Assembly: GCF_037201915.1 (NCBI RefSeq)
Contig: NZ_CP147505.1
Coordinates: forward strand, 434,001 to 498,000
Direction: 5' to 3'
Length of the DNA: 64,000 nucleotides
Source: Haloplanus sp. CK5-1
Lineage (GTDB): Archaea; Halobacteriota; Halobacteria; Halobacteriales; Haloferacaceae
In this document: positions 1 through 6,982 of the stretch, one piece after another
Position numbering within the stretch: position 1 is the stretch's first letter
Layout of the letters: each line of letters starts with the position of its first letter
The notes under the pieces: model-generated
Told to the model about the DNA's origin: nothing
Database searches by the model: none
What the model saw: only the letters and a program-made list of their open reading frames with translations
Program-made: the position numbers and the translations under genes

Positions 1-229
1 GCCGTCCGTCGTTCGACTGTTCGACGAAGCCTGCGGCTTCGAGGTCGTCGACGTATTCGTAGACCGTTCGTTGTGGGAGATCGAGCGTCTCGACGACATC
101 CTGGATCGTCGTCTCCGGATGATGGTCGATATAGGTGTAGATCCACGCTTTTCGGGGATTCTCGAGGAGCGCGAACACCTCGCCACCAGTATCGAGTGGG
201 GTATCCCAGTTAGCTTCTCTCGTCGCCAT
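1..229 (-). CDS. Winged-helix transcriptional regulator, N-terminal part
   Basis: The reverse strand reads from ATG at 229 off the left edge, 76 codons. The visible part is a typical winged helix-turn-helix: helix 'ENPRKAWIYTYI', recognition helix 'TIQDVVETLDLPQRTVYEYVDDL', then the wing start 'EAAGFVE'. Haloarchaea have many such small regulators beside mobile elements. The end carries two GTTCGAC units (11-25), like the palindromes at 511 and 6016. The C-terminus and the regulated target are not visible. Confidence 0.7.
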   Translation of the reverse strand, partial: MATREANWDTPLDTGGEVFALLENPRKAWIYTYIDHHPETTIQDVVETLDLPQRTVYEYVDDLEAAGFVEQSNDGR

Positions 230-417
230 CAGTAATAGCAAGTTGCGCGCAAATTGCAATAAGTCTTGTTGAGATGGAGTCGTCACTGACATCAACGTTC
301 TACGAGCGCGCGGAGGGCTATCGTACGACCGGATCTCTCCCCATCGGTGTATTCAGTATCCCTCGATATCGACCGTCTCAGGCCCAGCAAGGGACTTCGT
401 TCACCGACCGAACGAGC

Positions 418-447
418 GCCTGCAGCGCCCATTCGCTTATCGAACGA
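418..447. repeat. 30-bp direct repeat, copy 1 (candidate attachment core)
   Basis: Thirty bases are identical to 6035-6064, in the same orientation. Similarity then decays over about 35 bases and ends at a TATA-like box in both copies. The first bases (CCTGCAGCGCCCA) resemble the 3' half of a tRNA T-stem plus acceptor stem, but no tRNA gene is upstream. An integrase gene (4922-5932) lies just inside the other copy, which fits attL/attR. A shared promoter module is the alternative. Confidence 0.45.
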
Positions 448-474
448 CCAACATCCGACAGACGGCGTCGGGTT

Positions 475-525
475 GTTTATAAACCGACTTTGGCTGCCGA
501 ATTTGATTTCGTTCGATAGTCGAAC
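475..525. promoter_or_regulatory. TATA-like box and palindrome
   Basis: GTTTATAAAC at 475-484 is a good archaeal TATA element. GTTCGATAGTCGAAC at 511-525 has inverted GTTCGA arms; a near-identical palindrome (GTTCGACAGTCGAAC) sits at 6016-6030 beside the other 30-bp repeat. It could be an operator just downstream of the transcription start, or an arm site for the integrase. Nothing decides between these. The rest of 230-542 shows no convincing gene. Confidence 0.35.
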
Positions 526-542
526 GATTCCGTTTGAGTGGG

Positions 543-659
543 GTGCCGTCTGGTGGTTCGCGTACATCCAAACCCGGTGGAAAGGGTATAATCATTGGGT
601 CATTGGATGTCGCGCGCGACCGTAATGGTCAGGTTGTACGCTATCATCTATCAAGATGA
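543..659 (+). CDS. Possible 38-residue protein
   Basis: A GTG-started frame, rich in Gly, Ser and Arg, ends 'DRNGQVVRYHLSR'. Its TGA (657-659) overlaps the ATG of the next fragment (656), a layout typical of translational coupling. It lies about 60 bases after the TATA-like box at 475. No family is recognised. The overlap and the coding-like C-terminus are the only support. Confidence 0.3.
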   Translation: MPSGGSRTSKPGGKGIIIGSLDVARDRNGQVVRYHLSR

Positions 660-711
660 TGCGTCGGTTCGAGAAAGGAGATAGCGTCCGAGTCGACATC
701 CCTGATGAAAC
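656..711 (+). pseudogene. 5' fragment of a small SH3-like protein gene (DUF8139-like), cut by IS6
   Basis: Nineteen codons, 'MMRRFEKGDSVRVDIPDET', run straight into the left end of the IS6 element at 712. The peptide matches the N-terminus of the intact 73-residue protein at 26448-26669 ('MQRFSEGDHVRVDIPDETD'), so the family and the loss of about 50 residues can be read within the window. The missing part does not reappear right of the IS, so the insertion was accompanied by a rearrangement. Confidence 0.7.
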
Positions 712-1402
712 GGTCGCGTTAACTTTGGCGTGAGTTGTGCCGGACGGCGAGGGCTTGGAGCCACGATTCTGCTGTCTGCGGTTCGACATGGCTGAAACTA
801 GTTGCGAACGATGAGGTTCGTCGTTCTATCTCCCAAAAGACACGTTCGATGGCATTCCGATTCCCGTGTGAAATCATCTGGAATCGGCACCCGTCTTCGT
901 CGAGGACGTTCACCAAGTAATCGGCGTCATCGACGAGAAATTCGACGCCATCTAGCCGATATCGTCGATGAAGCTCGGTCAGAAACCATCGCGTCGTCTG
1001 TTTCGTTGTCGCTGGAAACAGCCTGAACTGCAGGATTTCGTTTGTTTGGGGATCGACGGCACCGTACAGCCAGTAGTCGTCGCCGTTGATGCGGATCACT
1101 TTCTCGTCAACCGCAAGTTGATCCGCACTCACCGTCGACATCGGCTGTAGATCGGCCTTGTGCACCCAGTTGTGAACCGCGACGTGACTACGTTTGACTC
1201 CCAACTCATCGAGAAACTGACTGGCATCCCTTGTTGACATACCGGCGAGATGACACCGGATGCCCACTTGAATCGCCCACTCGGGAGTCCGCTTTCGCTC
1301 CACAAACGACAAGTCGATCCACTCGATACATCCGTTGAGGCGGTCGAATTCTGCCATAAGCACTCAGAACTCGTCCGCCTCATCCTCTAACTTAACGCGA
1401 CC
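712..1402. mobile_element. IS6-family insertion sequence
   Basis: A 691-bp element with inverted ends: GGTCGCGTTAACTT on the left and, read in reverse, GGTCGCGTTAAGTT on the right. One transposase gene fills it. IS6 insertions normally leave an 8-bp duplication, but the flanks (GATGAAAC left, AGCGAATT right) differ, and the genes on the two sides are unrelated and both truncated. That fits recombination between two copies or an adjacent deletion. Confidence 0.85.
719..1357 (-). CDS. IS6-family DDE transposase
   Basis: About 212 residues, usual for haloarchaeal IS6 transposases. An N-terminal HTH region ('MSTRDASQFLDELGVKRSHV') precedes an RNase H-like core with the DDE residues in 'AVDEKV' (D), 'LVDDADY' (D) and 'ERVFWEIERRT' (E). 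The stop codon lies inside the left inverted repeat. The start is taken as MAEFDRL at 1357; an ATG six bases earlier is possible. The frame is intact, so the element may be active. Confidence 0.9.
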   Translation of the reverse strand: MAEFDRLNGCIEWIDLSFVERKRTPEWAIQVGIRCHLAGMSTRDASQFLDELGVKRSHVAVHNWVHKADLQPMSTVSADQLAVDEKVIRINGDDYWLYGAVDPQTNEILQFRLFPATTKQTTRWFLTELHRRYRLDGVEFLVDDADYLVNVLDEDGCRFQMISHGNRNAIERVFWEIERRTSSFATSFSHVEPQTAESWLQALAVRHNSRQS

Positions 1403-1423
1403 AGCGAATTCGGGACTGCGGTT

Positions 1424-1972
1424 ATGGACCGCGAGGCTGCGTACGTGAAACAGCAAATCGCTACTGATGACCGAATTCTGAATGTAGGATGCGGCATCGG
1501 TTCGCTCGAAGAACGCTTTCCCGAGCACGAGATTATCGGACTGGATCGTTCGGCGGCGATGGTACAAGCAGCTCAAAATCGAGTTTCTGCACCGTTCGTT
1601 CTTGGCGATGCGACTGCGCTCCCGATCGCAACCGCGTCGATTGATGCGGTCGTCTTCGTCTCAACGCTCGAATTCATCCCTCGTCTCGATGCAGTACTTA
1701 GGGAAGCGACTCGCGTCCTCGCTTCCGGTGGGACGCTGGTTGCACTCGTGTTGAACACGCGCTCGGAGTATGTACAATCGAACCTTCAGCGAGAGGGTTC
1801 GTACTTCCAGCGGATGGTCCACCGGGACTCTGACGCCGTGACGAAAACCATCTTGGAATACGTTGATGGGAAGCAGGAGTTCTTTTTGGGAATCTCCGAT
1901 GAGGAAGTCTTCGAGAGTACTGATCCAACGACTGCTGCGATCTCAGCGATAGTCGGAACTCCGCATGAGTGA
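1424..1972 (+). CDS. SAM-dependent methyltransferase, probably 5'-truncated by IS6
   Basis: A class I methyltransferase: the glycine-rich SAM loop is 'ILNVGCGIGSLEERF', the ribose-binding acidic residue is in 'IIGLDRS', then 'LGDATALPI', with the motif IV region 'IDAVVFVSTLEF'. The frame stays open upstream through 'EFGTAV' to the IS6 end at 1403, so the original start was probably lost and ATG 1424 is only the first one left. The substrate cannot be told. It lies just before the nucleoside phosphorylase gene, same strand. Confidence 0.75.
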   Translation: MDREAAYVKQQIATDDRILNVGCGIGSLEERFPEHEIIGLDRSAAMVQAAQNRVSAPFVLGDATALPIATASIDAVVFVSTLEFIPRLDAVLREATRVLASGGTLVALVLNTRSEYVQSNLQREGSYFQRMVHRDSDAVTKTILEYVDGKQEFFLGISDEEVFESTDPTTAAISAIVGTPHE

Positions 1973-1996
1973 CCACAATATCCTTGCCTGCGTTCC

Positions 1997-2903
1997 GTGA
2001 ACACGGACTATATGACTGAGTCACCGGGATCTGAGTCATCTCCGCTTTTCGAAGCGAAAGAATTCGACGAATCATCTGTGTTCACGCCGAATGCACTCCT
2101 AAAGAATGCTCGACGCCAGAAGGGGCTCTCAGAGCACTCTGTTCCGAAAATCTGCATCCTCGATCCTGATGGAGACATCGTACGTCACTTGGCGGCCACT
2201 GATGAAGCTGAGAAAGACGAAACGTGGCCCGGGTATCACACCGATCTTTATCGTTTCGAACGGAATGGTGAGAAGTTCGGAATCGTGGGGTGCGCTGTTG
2301 GAGCATCGTTCGCTGTACTATAGTAGCGTTTGTAACTGTCCGCACACCTGATCGAACGCAGTCATGCGATCAGGTGTGTGATGACTTACAAAGGCTACTA
2401 TAGTAGCAGAACAACTGTTCGCTGCCGGGTGTGAATTCCTCATTAGTGTAACTTCCTCGGGCCAGATTATTCCGAAGGACGACCCACCTTATTTTGTTCT
2501 TATTGAACGGGCGCTCCGTGATGAAGGTACGAGTCATCATTACCGTTCGGCGAGTCGCTATGCGGATATTGATAGTGATCTCAGCACTTCGGTCCAAGAG
2601 GCCTGCAAAACAGTGTCCAGACCCGTCTACGTAGGGAGTACTTGGACGACGGATGCTCCGTTCCGAGAAACGGAGACTGCGATTGACCGCGCCCGATCAG
2701 AAGGGATTCTCGCCGTTGAGATGGAAGCCGCAGCACTGTATACGTTCGCGGCCGTACGAGAACAGCCTGTTGTTTGTTTCGCACACGTGACTAATCAGAT
2801 GGGGCAGACTGAGGATGATTTCGAGAAAGGGAAGGCGGATGGAAGTCGGGACGCCCTAGAGGTGATCGATGCCGCTACTACTGGTTGGCAGGCGTTAGAT
2901 TGA
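1997..2903 (+). pseudogene. Nucleoside (uridine-type) phosphorylase gene interrupted by a MITE
   Basis: The N-terminal half (1997-2320) and C-terminal half (2403-2903) join in one frame if the 80-bp insert at 2321-2400 and one TA are removed, giving about 275 residues. Recognisable parts are 'SSPLFEAKEFDESSVFTP', 'GIVGCAVGASFAV', the catalytic loop 'SVTSSGQI', and 'LAVEMEAAALYTFAAV', the purine/uridine phosphorylase signature that binds the ribose. Such enzymes split nucleosides with phosphate into base and ribose-1-phosphate. As it stands, translation stops at TAG 2321. GTG 1997 or ATG 2012 may be the start. Confidence 0.85.
2321..2400. mobile_element. 80-bp palindromic MITE with TA target duplication
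   Basis: Ends TAGTAGCGTTTGTAA and, reversed, TAGTAGCCTTTGTAA; the inverted similarity continues inward through CACACCTGATCG on both sides, so the whole unit folds into a hairpin. TA flanks it at 2319-2320 and 2401-2402, as left by IS630/Tc1-mariner transposases. It has no coding capacity. Its ends do not match either IS630 element in this window, so its helper transposase is probably elsewhere. Confidence 0.85.
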
Positions 2904-2934
2904 ATGACACCTATACAGAGCCTTATGGGCAATC

Positions 2935-3246
2935 TCATCCGTCATTAGGCCAGTCATCTGGAAGCCGTGACAAGGTTGCCTTGATCGTGAGATTCCCGAG
3001 ATCTGTCTGTTCCCGCAACCAGTCAGCCGCCTCAATATGGGCGTCTTGTCCGTTTGGAATATAGATCCCATCTGGAGACTGTACAACGAATGGAAGGTCA
3101 AGCACTTCGTTTTCGAGAATACGGATGAGTTCGTCGTGGTCCTCTGTTCCTGCTACTAATCGAATCAGCTGTTCAGCTGGGACCGGTGATCCCCACGAAT
3201 GACGGCGAGCCAGTTTCCAGACGAATTTCGCCGCAGTATCCGACAT
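2935..3246 (-). CDS. Hypothetical protein, 103 residues
   Basis: Start taken at MSDTAAKFVW (3246), 25 bases from a palindromic TATA box (ATTTATAAAT, 3271-3280), as expected for a leaderless haloarchaeal gene. Soluble and acidic, with a helical N-terminal half ('AKFVWKLARRHSWG') and 'AEQLIRLVAG'; no known motif. It is divergent from the wHTH gene at 3371 and may be its target or partner. Confidence 0.6.
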   Translation of the reverse strand: MSDTAAKFVWKLARRHSWGSPVPAEQLIRLVAGTEDHDELIRILENEVLDLPFVVQSPDGIYIPNGQDAHIEAADWLREQTDLGNLTIKATLSRLPDDWPNDG

Positions 3247-3270
3247 TGCGGTACACCTCGTGCCGTGGAT

Positions 3271-3354
3271 ATTTATAAATATACAAACTAAGCGAACACC
3301 CGTGTCCAATAGGTTTAACACACTCCGCGTTCAAGATAGGGTACCAGAGTACCC
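3271..3354. promoter_or_regulatory. Divergent promoter with operator-like palindrome
   Basis: ATTTATAAAT (3271-3280) is a self-complementary TATA box suited to either direction. Between it and the rightward gene is GGGTAC-CAGA-GTACCC (3339-3354), perfect 6-bp arms 17 bases before the ATG at 3371, a likely autoregulatory site for the wHTH protein encoded there. Confidence 0.5.
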
Positions 3355-3370
3355 CTCGATCGAACACACT

Positions 3371-3724
3371 ATGTCAAGCCAGAAACCCCCTGCCGACCCG
3401 GTTGAGAACCTCTCAATGGACGAACTCCGCGACGAGTACCCCAGTGGATGGCGAATTCTCGTCCAGAACGAAAGCATCGGCTATATCCTTGATGCGCTAA
3501 TGGATGCGCTACCAGGATCCGAATTCACGAAATCGGAACTTGCCGACAAGGCAGGCGTCAGTCGCCAGTCCGTGTATTCTCATTTGGATCTCTTGCTGGT
3601 ACTGGGTGTTCTCGAACCCGTCGAAGATTCCTCACCGGAACGGTATCGAGTGAACGCTGAGAATGACCTTCTTGAGCTTCTGCATCAGGTTAATGGCGTA
3701 GTGAATGAGCGACTGGCCGACTAA
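3371..3724 (+). CDS. Winged-helix transcriptional regulator
   Basis: A 117-residue DNA-binding protein. The wHTH covers roughly residues 40-105: 'SIGYILDALMDAL', then 'FTKSELADKAGVSRQSVYSHLDLLLVLGVLEPV' as HTH and start of the wing. Start at MSSQKPP because the upstream part of the frame is non-coding-like and the palindrome at 3339 would otherwise be inside the gene. Probably represses its own promoter and perhaps the divergent gene. Its stop overlaps the next gene's stop by four bases (convergent). Confidence 0.7.
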   Translation: MSSQKPPADPVENLSMDELRDEYPSGWRILVQNESIGYILDALMDALPGSEFTKSELADKAGVSRQSVYSHLDLLLVLGVLEPVEDSSPERYRVNAENDLLELLHQVNGVVNERLAD

Positions 3725-4143
3725 AGCGACTTCCAGATCTCATCTATACTGTCGCCGTTGATGAGCTGATACATCTGTGTTTTCGTATGTTCTTCATCGT
3801 AGTATGTGAGTAGCCAACTGGAATTCCGTAGTGGTAACACTGCAAGTTCTACTAATTGACAGTCGGAGTCAGGCCATTCAATCTCCTCGCCAACTACTTT
3901 TCTGGGATCGACCTCGTAATATGTCGCGTCGTATGCTGAGGTCATAAGACATCCAACGTATCCAGCGCCCTGTTTTTCGTAGAGGGTGAACCCTGCTCCT
4001 GACTCGTGGGTGAATTCCATCACCCTCGAATCAAGCTTAATAACAGATCTGCCACGCTCCTTGCTAATCTCTTCATAGCTGTCTGGGAGCGTCGCCGCAC
4101 AACTAACGTGTTCTACCTCTTCACCGCTATGTTTATCGCGCAT
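3721..4143 (-). CDS. Hypothetical protein, 140 residues
   Basis: Acidic, soluble, with several hydrophobic beta-like stretches ('CQLVELAVLPLRNSSWLLTY') and no recognisable motif. A TATA-like run (GTAGTATATAAAA on the reverse strand) near 4208-4222 lies about 65-75 bases upstream. No operon partner. Confidence 0.5.
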   Translation of the reverse strand: MRDKHSGEEVEHVSCAATLPDSYEEISKERGRSVIKLDSRVMEFTHESGAGFTLYEKQGAGYVGCLMTSAYDATYYEVDPRKVVGEEIEWPDSDCQLVELAVLPLRNSSWLLTYYDEEHTKTQMYQLINGDSIDEIWKSL

Positions 4144-4415
4144 AGCACGTGGAGTGGATTTTGTAGAGTTCCTGGTTCTTCTGCCAGAATCGTCCTTCAG
4201 GCCTTAATTTTATATACTACAACGCATCTGAATCGAGAATCTGTAAAAGCAGCATTCGTTCTAGTTTAATATTACCAGTAATATATGGTGATGAATCGCT
4301 GTACAGCCAGAGCATCTCGGACTCCTGTTCCATTGCGTTTCTCTCAGAAGCAGTGCGGTAGTCGGCGTTCTGAGTGGACTCACGTCAAGAATCACGTTTA
4401 CGGAAGCAGATCGTC

Positions 4416-4430
4416 GTGCACTTGGTGCAC
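4416..4430. promoter_or_regulatory. Operator-like palindrome upstream of the RHH gene
   Basis: GTGCAC-TTG-GTGCAC lies 23 bases before the ATG at 4454, where it would overlap the promoter. The reverse complement of the same site, with one more base on each side (17 bp, CGTGCACCAAGTGCACG), recurs just after the gene at 4669-4685. A likely binding site for the encoded repressor. Confidence 0.6.
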
Positions 4431-4453
4431 GGCGTTTTGAGTGTGTTTCATAG

Positions 4454-4654
4454 ATGGCAAAAGAGAAGTTCGGCGTTGCGATTGCAGAAGATATCGTCCG
4501 AGAGATCGATGAACTGGTTGACGAGTGCGAAGATCTCGGAGCCAGCCGCTCCGAGATCGTCGAAGCAATCCTCACAGCGTACATCCAGTCCGACACTGAT
4601 CACGTTGAACAGGTGCGTGAACTCATTATTCGACGGCGAAAAGGAACTCTCTAA
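4454..4654 (+). CDS. Ribbon-helix-helix (CopG/NikR-type) DNA-binding protein
   Basis: Sixty-six residues: a short basic beta strand ('EKFGVAIAEDIVREIDELV') then two helices with the turn 'GASRSEIVEAIL', the usual RHH pattern binding DNA as a dimer of dimers. NikR-type regulators begin the same way, but no metal/ACT domain follows. It sits inside the mobile cassette between two identical palindromes, with no toxin gene beside it. Probably represses itself; any wider target is unknown. Confidence 0.75.
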   Translation: MAKEKFGVAIAEDIVREIDELVDECEDLGASRSEIVEAILTAYIQSDTDHVEQVRELIIRRRKGTL

Positions 4655-4663
4655 CGTCTTTAG

Positions 4664-4690
4664 AAAAGCGTGCACCAAGTGCACGCTTTT
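4664..4690. terminator. Hairpin terminator / second operator
   Basis: A near-perfect 27-base inverted repeat with 12-base arms and a TTTT end begins nine bases after the RHH stop codon, a plausible terminator. Its core CGTGCACCAAGTGCACG (4669-4685) is the reverse complement of the upstream operator, so the repressor could bind here too. The remaining 4691-4921 contains no gene I can support. Confidence 0.5.
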
Positions 4691-4921
4691 CTGACAGCGT
4701 AATCGTCTCTTCTTTAACCACTTGAAACAAATCGGTGATCCGCTTGTGGCTTCTCGACTGCTGATCGCTGGAACGATTGCTGTGTCAAGCGTTAAACCTC
4801 TATGCTGTCTGTCGGTTTTGTATCTTTTATTACTGCTGGTTTTAAACTAGAACGAATGGTAAAAGCAGAGATAGTATGTGATGTGCTCTTGTAAGCAGCT
4901 ATCTTTGGGTGCTATTGTGGG

Positions 4922-5932
4922 TCAGAGATCGTCTAGATATTCGCGTCGTTGTTCCATTTTTTCTTCCTCAGTACGCGAATCGTAGTGCATCGAAAGTACC
5001 TTTTCGCTCACATTAGCACGATCGCCTACGGCTTTCATCGGCCACCCTTCTTGCAGCGCGTGTGTGATCCCACCTCTCCGAAGGGCGTGAGGATTCACAG
5101 TCGAGGGGCATTCAGAGGCTGAATCATACGAGTTCGCCTCACACTCGTTAAGGTCACGACCGTGGGGGCATTCCCGCGTGATCACACAGGGGCGGGTATA
5201 CCGGTAGCAGTCACCGCGCAGCGTCGTCGTGTGAGCTCTTCCTTCAGAGGTTGAGATCAAAGGTTTTCGTCCATCCTCAGTTACGGCTGGTCGAGTTTTT
5301 TCCATCCAGTTGTCTAGTATCTCACAGACTTCGTCGGACAGTGCGACGAACCGTTCGCCTTTCTTTTGATTCTTTAGCGTCGTTCCCGACTCCGGACGAT
5401 GCACCACCTGTAATGACTGGTTGACTGAGTCGTAATCACCGCAGTCTAACGCATGAATCTCACCGACACGCATCATCGTGTGCCACATCAGGGTAATCAC
5501 GACGTGCGGCCGCGAAGCATATTCGTACTTTTCGAGGTAGGTGAGGATCTGCTCTGCTCGGTCAGAGTCCAGCATCTCATCGCGGATGTTATCGTCACCG
5601 CTCAGCGTCGGAGACAGAACTTTCGTATGGAGATCCTGCTCGACGCCGTCAATCGACTCCAGCCACTTGATGAACACCCGGAGTGTATCCATCTGAGTCT
5701 TCTCTGTGGCAGGAGAAAGATCCCCTTCCATTCGTCGCCAGATCCGGAACTCATGCAGCTGGCGACCGGACAGATTATTCAGGTTCGTAATCTCAGCCTC
5801 GTCATTGCACCACCGGATGAAATGCCCAAGCCGTGAACGGTGGGAGTAAATCGTCGCTTGGGAGACGTTGTTTTCTCGGTCAGCGATGTACAGTTCGAGC
5901 GCGCGTTCGGGTTCGATGGGTTCGAGACTCAT
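4922..5932 (-). CDS. Tyrosine recombinase/integrase (Xer-like)
   Basis: 336 residues: SAM-like N-terminal core-binding domain (1-110) and catalytic domain. Visible catalytic residues are Arg in 'MRVGEI', the box II 'HALRRG' (H..R) and the Tyr in 'MHYDSRTEEEK'. Between them is a Cys-rich insert ('CVITRECPHGRDLNECE..ECP') common in haloarchaeal integrases. Related to the integrase at 28006-29037, with which it shares the whole architecture. It is next to the 30-bp repeat at 6035, as expected for an element integrase beside its attachment site. Confidence 0.9.
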   Translation of the reverse strand: MSLEPIEPERALELYIADRENNVSQATIYSHRSRLGHFIRWCNDEAEITNLNNLSGRQLHEFRIWRRMEGDLSPATEKTQMDTLRVFIKWLESIDGVEQDLHTKVLSPTLSGDDNIRDEMLDSDRAEQILTYLEKYEYASRPHVVITLMWHTMMRVGEIHALDCGDYDSVNQSLQVVHRPESGTTLKNQKKGERFVALSDEVCEILDNWMEKTRPAVTEDGRKPLISTSEGRAHTTTLRGDCYRYTRPCVITRECPHGRDLNECEANSYDSASECPSTVNPHALRRGGITHALQEGWPMKAVGDRANVSEKVLSMHYDSRTEEEKMEQRREYLDDL

Positions 5933-6015
5933 TTGTTGGTCCCACGCGAACCCCCGTCAGAACACCCATTTTGAGACGGCCGATTTCGGCCGCCTCACGC
6001 CTCAAAGGTCGATTC

Positions 6016-6030
6016 GTTCGACAGTCGAAC
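6016..6030. promoter_or_regulatory. Palindrome matching the one at 511
   Basis: GTTCGACAGTCGAAC differs in one base from 511-525. It ends four bases before the 30-bp repeat and lies 84 bases upstream of the integrase start, so it could be an operator or an integrase arm site. In the first locus it is on the other side of the repeat. Confidence 0.35.
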
Positions 6031-6034
6031 AGGA

Positions 6035-6064
6035 GCCTGCAGCGCCCATTCGCTTATCGAACGA
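6035..6064. repeat. 30-bp direct repeat, copy 2 (candidate attachment core)
   Basis: Identical to 418-447, same orientation, 5617 bp apart. Followed at 6093 by CTTATAAAG as the other copy is by TTTATAAA. Recombination between the two would excise a circle holding the integrase and everything from the IS6 to the cassette. The stretch 5933-6287 holds only these signals; a 26-codon frame at 6159 is not convincing. Confidence 0.45.
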
Positions 6065-6287
6065 TGTACAATCAACAGACAGCGTCGGATTCCTTATAAA
6101 GAACTCCCGCTGCGCGCGAAAGAGTTCATTCACTTCCCGAACGGGGGTCGACGCGGTCATGCGATTCGCTAGAATCAAAATCACCATCCGCCCACAAAAA
6201 GGTATGGTAACACATCGGTCACGAACTGATTCAGTATGAGCGCGCGGCCCAGGAAACCTCAAAAGACTCTGTACCTATCATGATGAT

Positions 6288-6533
6288 ATGTGGACGAACC
6301 GCGGGCAGGGTGATCCAGTGGGTGCGATCATCACGGTCACCATAGTGGCAATCATCTCTATGCTCGGAATTTACCTGTTCTCAGAATTCAGTCAGACAGT
6401 CACGATTACAGGTCCTCTTGCCGGCAATGGAGAAGAACTGTTGATCGATGCGGCTGATGTGGTCGTGTTAGCAGTTGGTGGTACCGGTATTGCTGTCACT
6501 GCTCTTCTGATCCTTCGGGGGGTTGGACCGTGA
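6288..6533 (+). CDS. Small membrane protein, pilin-like N-terminus
   Basis: 81 residues with two hydrophobic segments (about 11-31 and 55-78). The start 'MWTNRGQGDPVGAII' followed by a long hydrophobic helix resembles archaeal class III signal peptides (basic/glycine site, then 'PVGxII'), but a second membrane segment is not pilin-like. Overlaps the next gene (GTGA), so the two are co-translated. Function unknown. Confidence 0.55.
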   Translation: MWTNRGQGDPVGAIITVTIVAIISMLGIYLFSEFSQTVTITGPLAGNGEELLIDAADVVVLAVGGTGIAVTALLILRGVGP

Positions 6534-6730
6534 ATCCCGAATATATCGGAAGGTCTGTTCTCTTCGCACTTACCGTAGTTCTGATTCTTGCTGCCTTGTG
6601 GCCATATCTTCCAATCTCAGGCCCATTCTCTCAACTTACTGTAGCAATAGAAGGAGCCAGCAAATTCGTGATACCAGCAATTGTGGTTGGCGCACCAGCA
6701 GTGGCATATTATCTCCTGAGTGAATTGTGA
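6530..6730 (+). CDS. Small membrane protein
   Basis: 66 residues from GTG 6530, two membrane segments ('VLFALTVVLILAALWPYLPI' and 'FVIPAIVVGAPAVAYYLL'). Coupled to the preceding membrane protein by a four-base overlap. No homology recognised; the pair may form one membrane complex. Confidence 0.5.
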   Translation: MNPEYIGRSVLFALTVVLILAALWPYLPISGPFSQLTVAIEGASKFVIPAIVVGAPAVAYYLLSEL

Positions 6731-6841
6731 GGCTCTGTTGAAATTCTCAGAGGCTGATAGAGATTCTGTGCTGAACACAGAGGGTGTGTACAGTGAGCTT
6801 CGTGCCGTGATTTGAAGAGGCGATAGTCCAATCACCGTGTA

Positions 6842-6982
6842 ATGGAAATACCACTGATCGTCGGTCCGATGGAAAGAGGCCGAGAATGGCTAAGCTCAAA
6901 GGTTCCAGTCAAGAGACCAGATTTCACGAAAATAAGTGCTCCTAGATGTCCAAGCTGCGGTACCATTCTTTCTGACGATATT
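6842..6982 (+). pseudogene. Zinc-ribbon protein gene interrupted by IS630
   Basis: 'MEIPLIVGPMERGREWL' leads to 'CPSCGTILSDDI', a zinc knuckle, then the IS630 end at 6983 supplies a stop at 6995. Right of the element, 8114-8191 continues in the same frame after excision with more cysteines ('VCQSGCDRYGGCIQQG') and a stop, so the original was probably about 72 residues. It lies downstream of the two small membrane proteins, same strand. Confidence 0.5.

Larger units (their letters stand above)
4253..4858. mobile_element. 606-bp mobile insertion cassette carrying a repressor gene
   Basis: Both ends carry the perfect 17-bp inverted repeat CATTCGTTCTAGTTTAA (4253-4269 and, reversed, 4842-4858), with further inverted similarity inside (ACCAG..AGTAATA). 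The 10-bp direct repeat GTAAAAGCAG touches both ends (4243-4252, 4859-4868), a clear target duplication. There is no transposase; the only gene is a ribbon-helix-helix regulator. CAT termini and 10-12 bp duplications are known for the IS231/ISH8 side of the IS4 family, whose bacterial relatives include transposase-less cassettes (MICs). Assignment to that group is inference. Confidence 0.8.

Noticed and set aside
292..567. Reverse frame containing 'SFDKRMGAAG', also seen near 6050
   Set aside because: It is the translation of the 30-bp repeat; such peptides are known artefacts of tRNA-like 3' ends.
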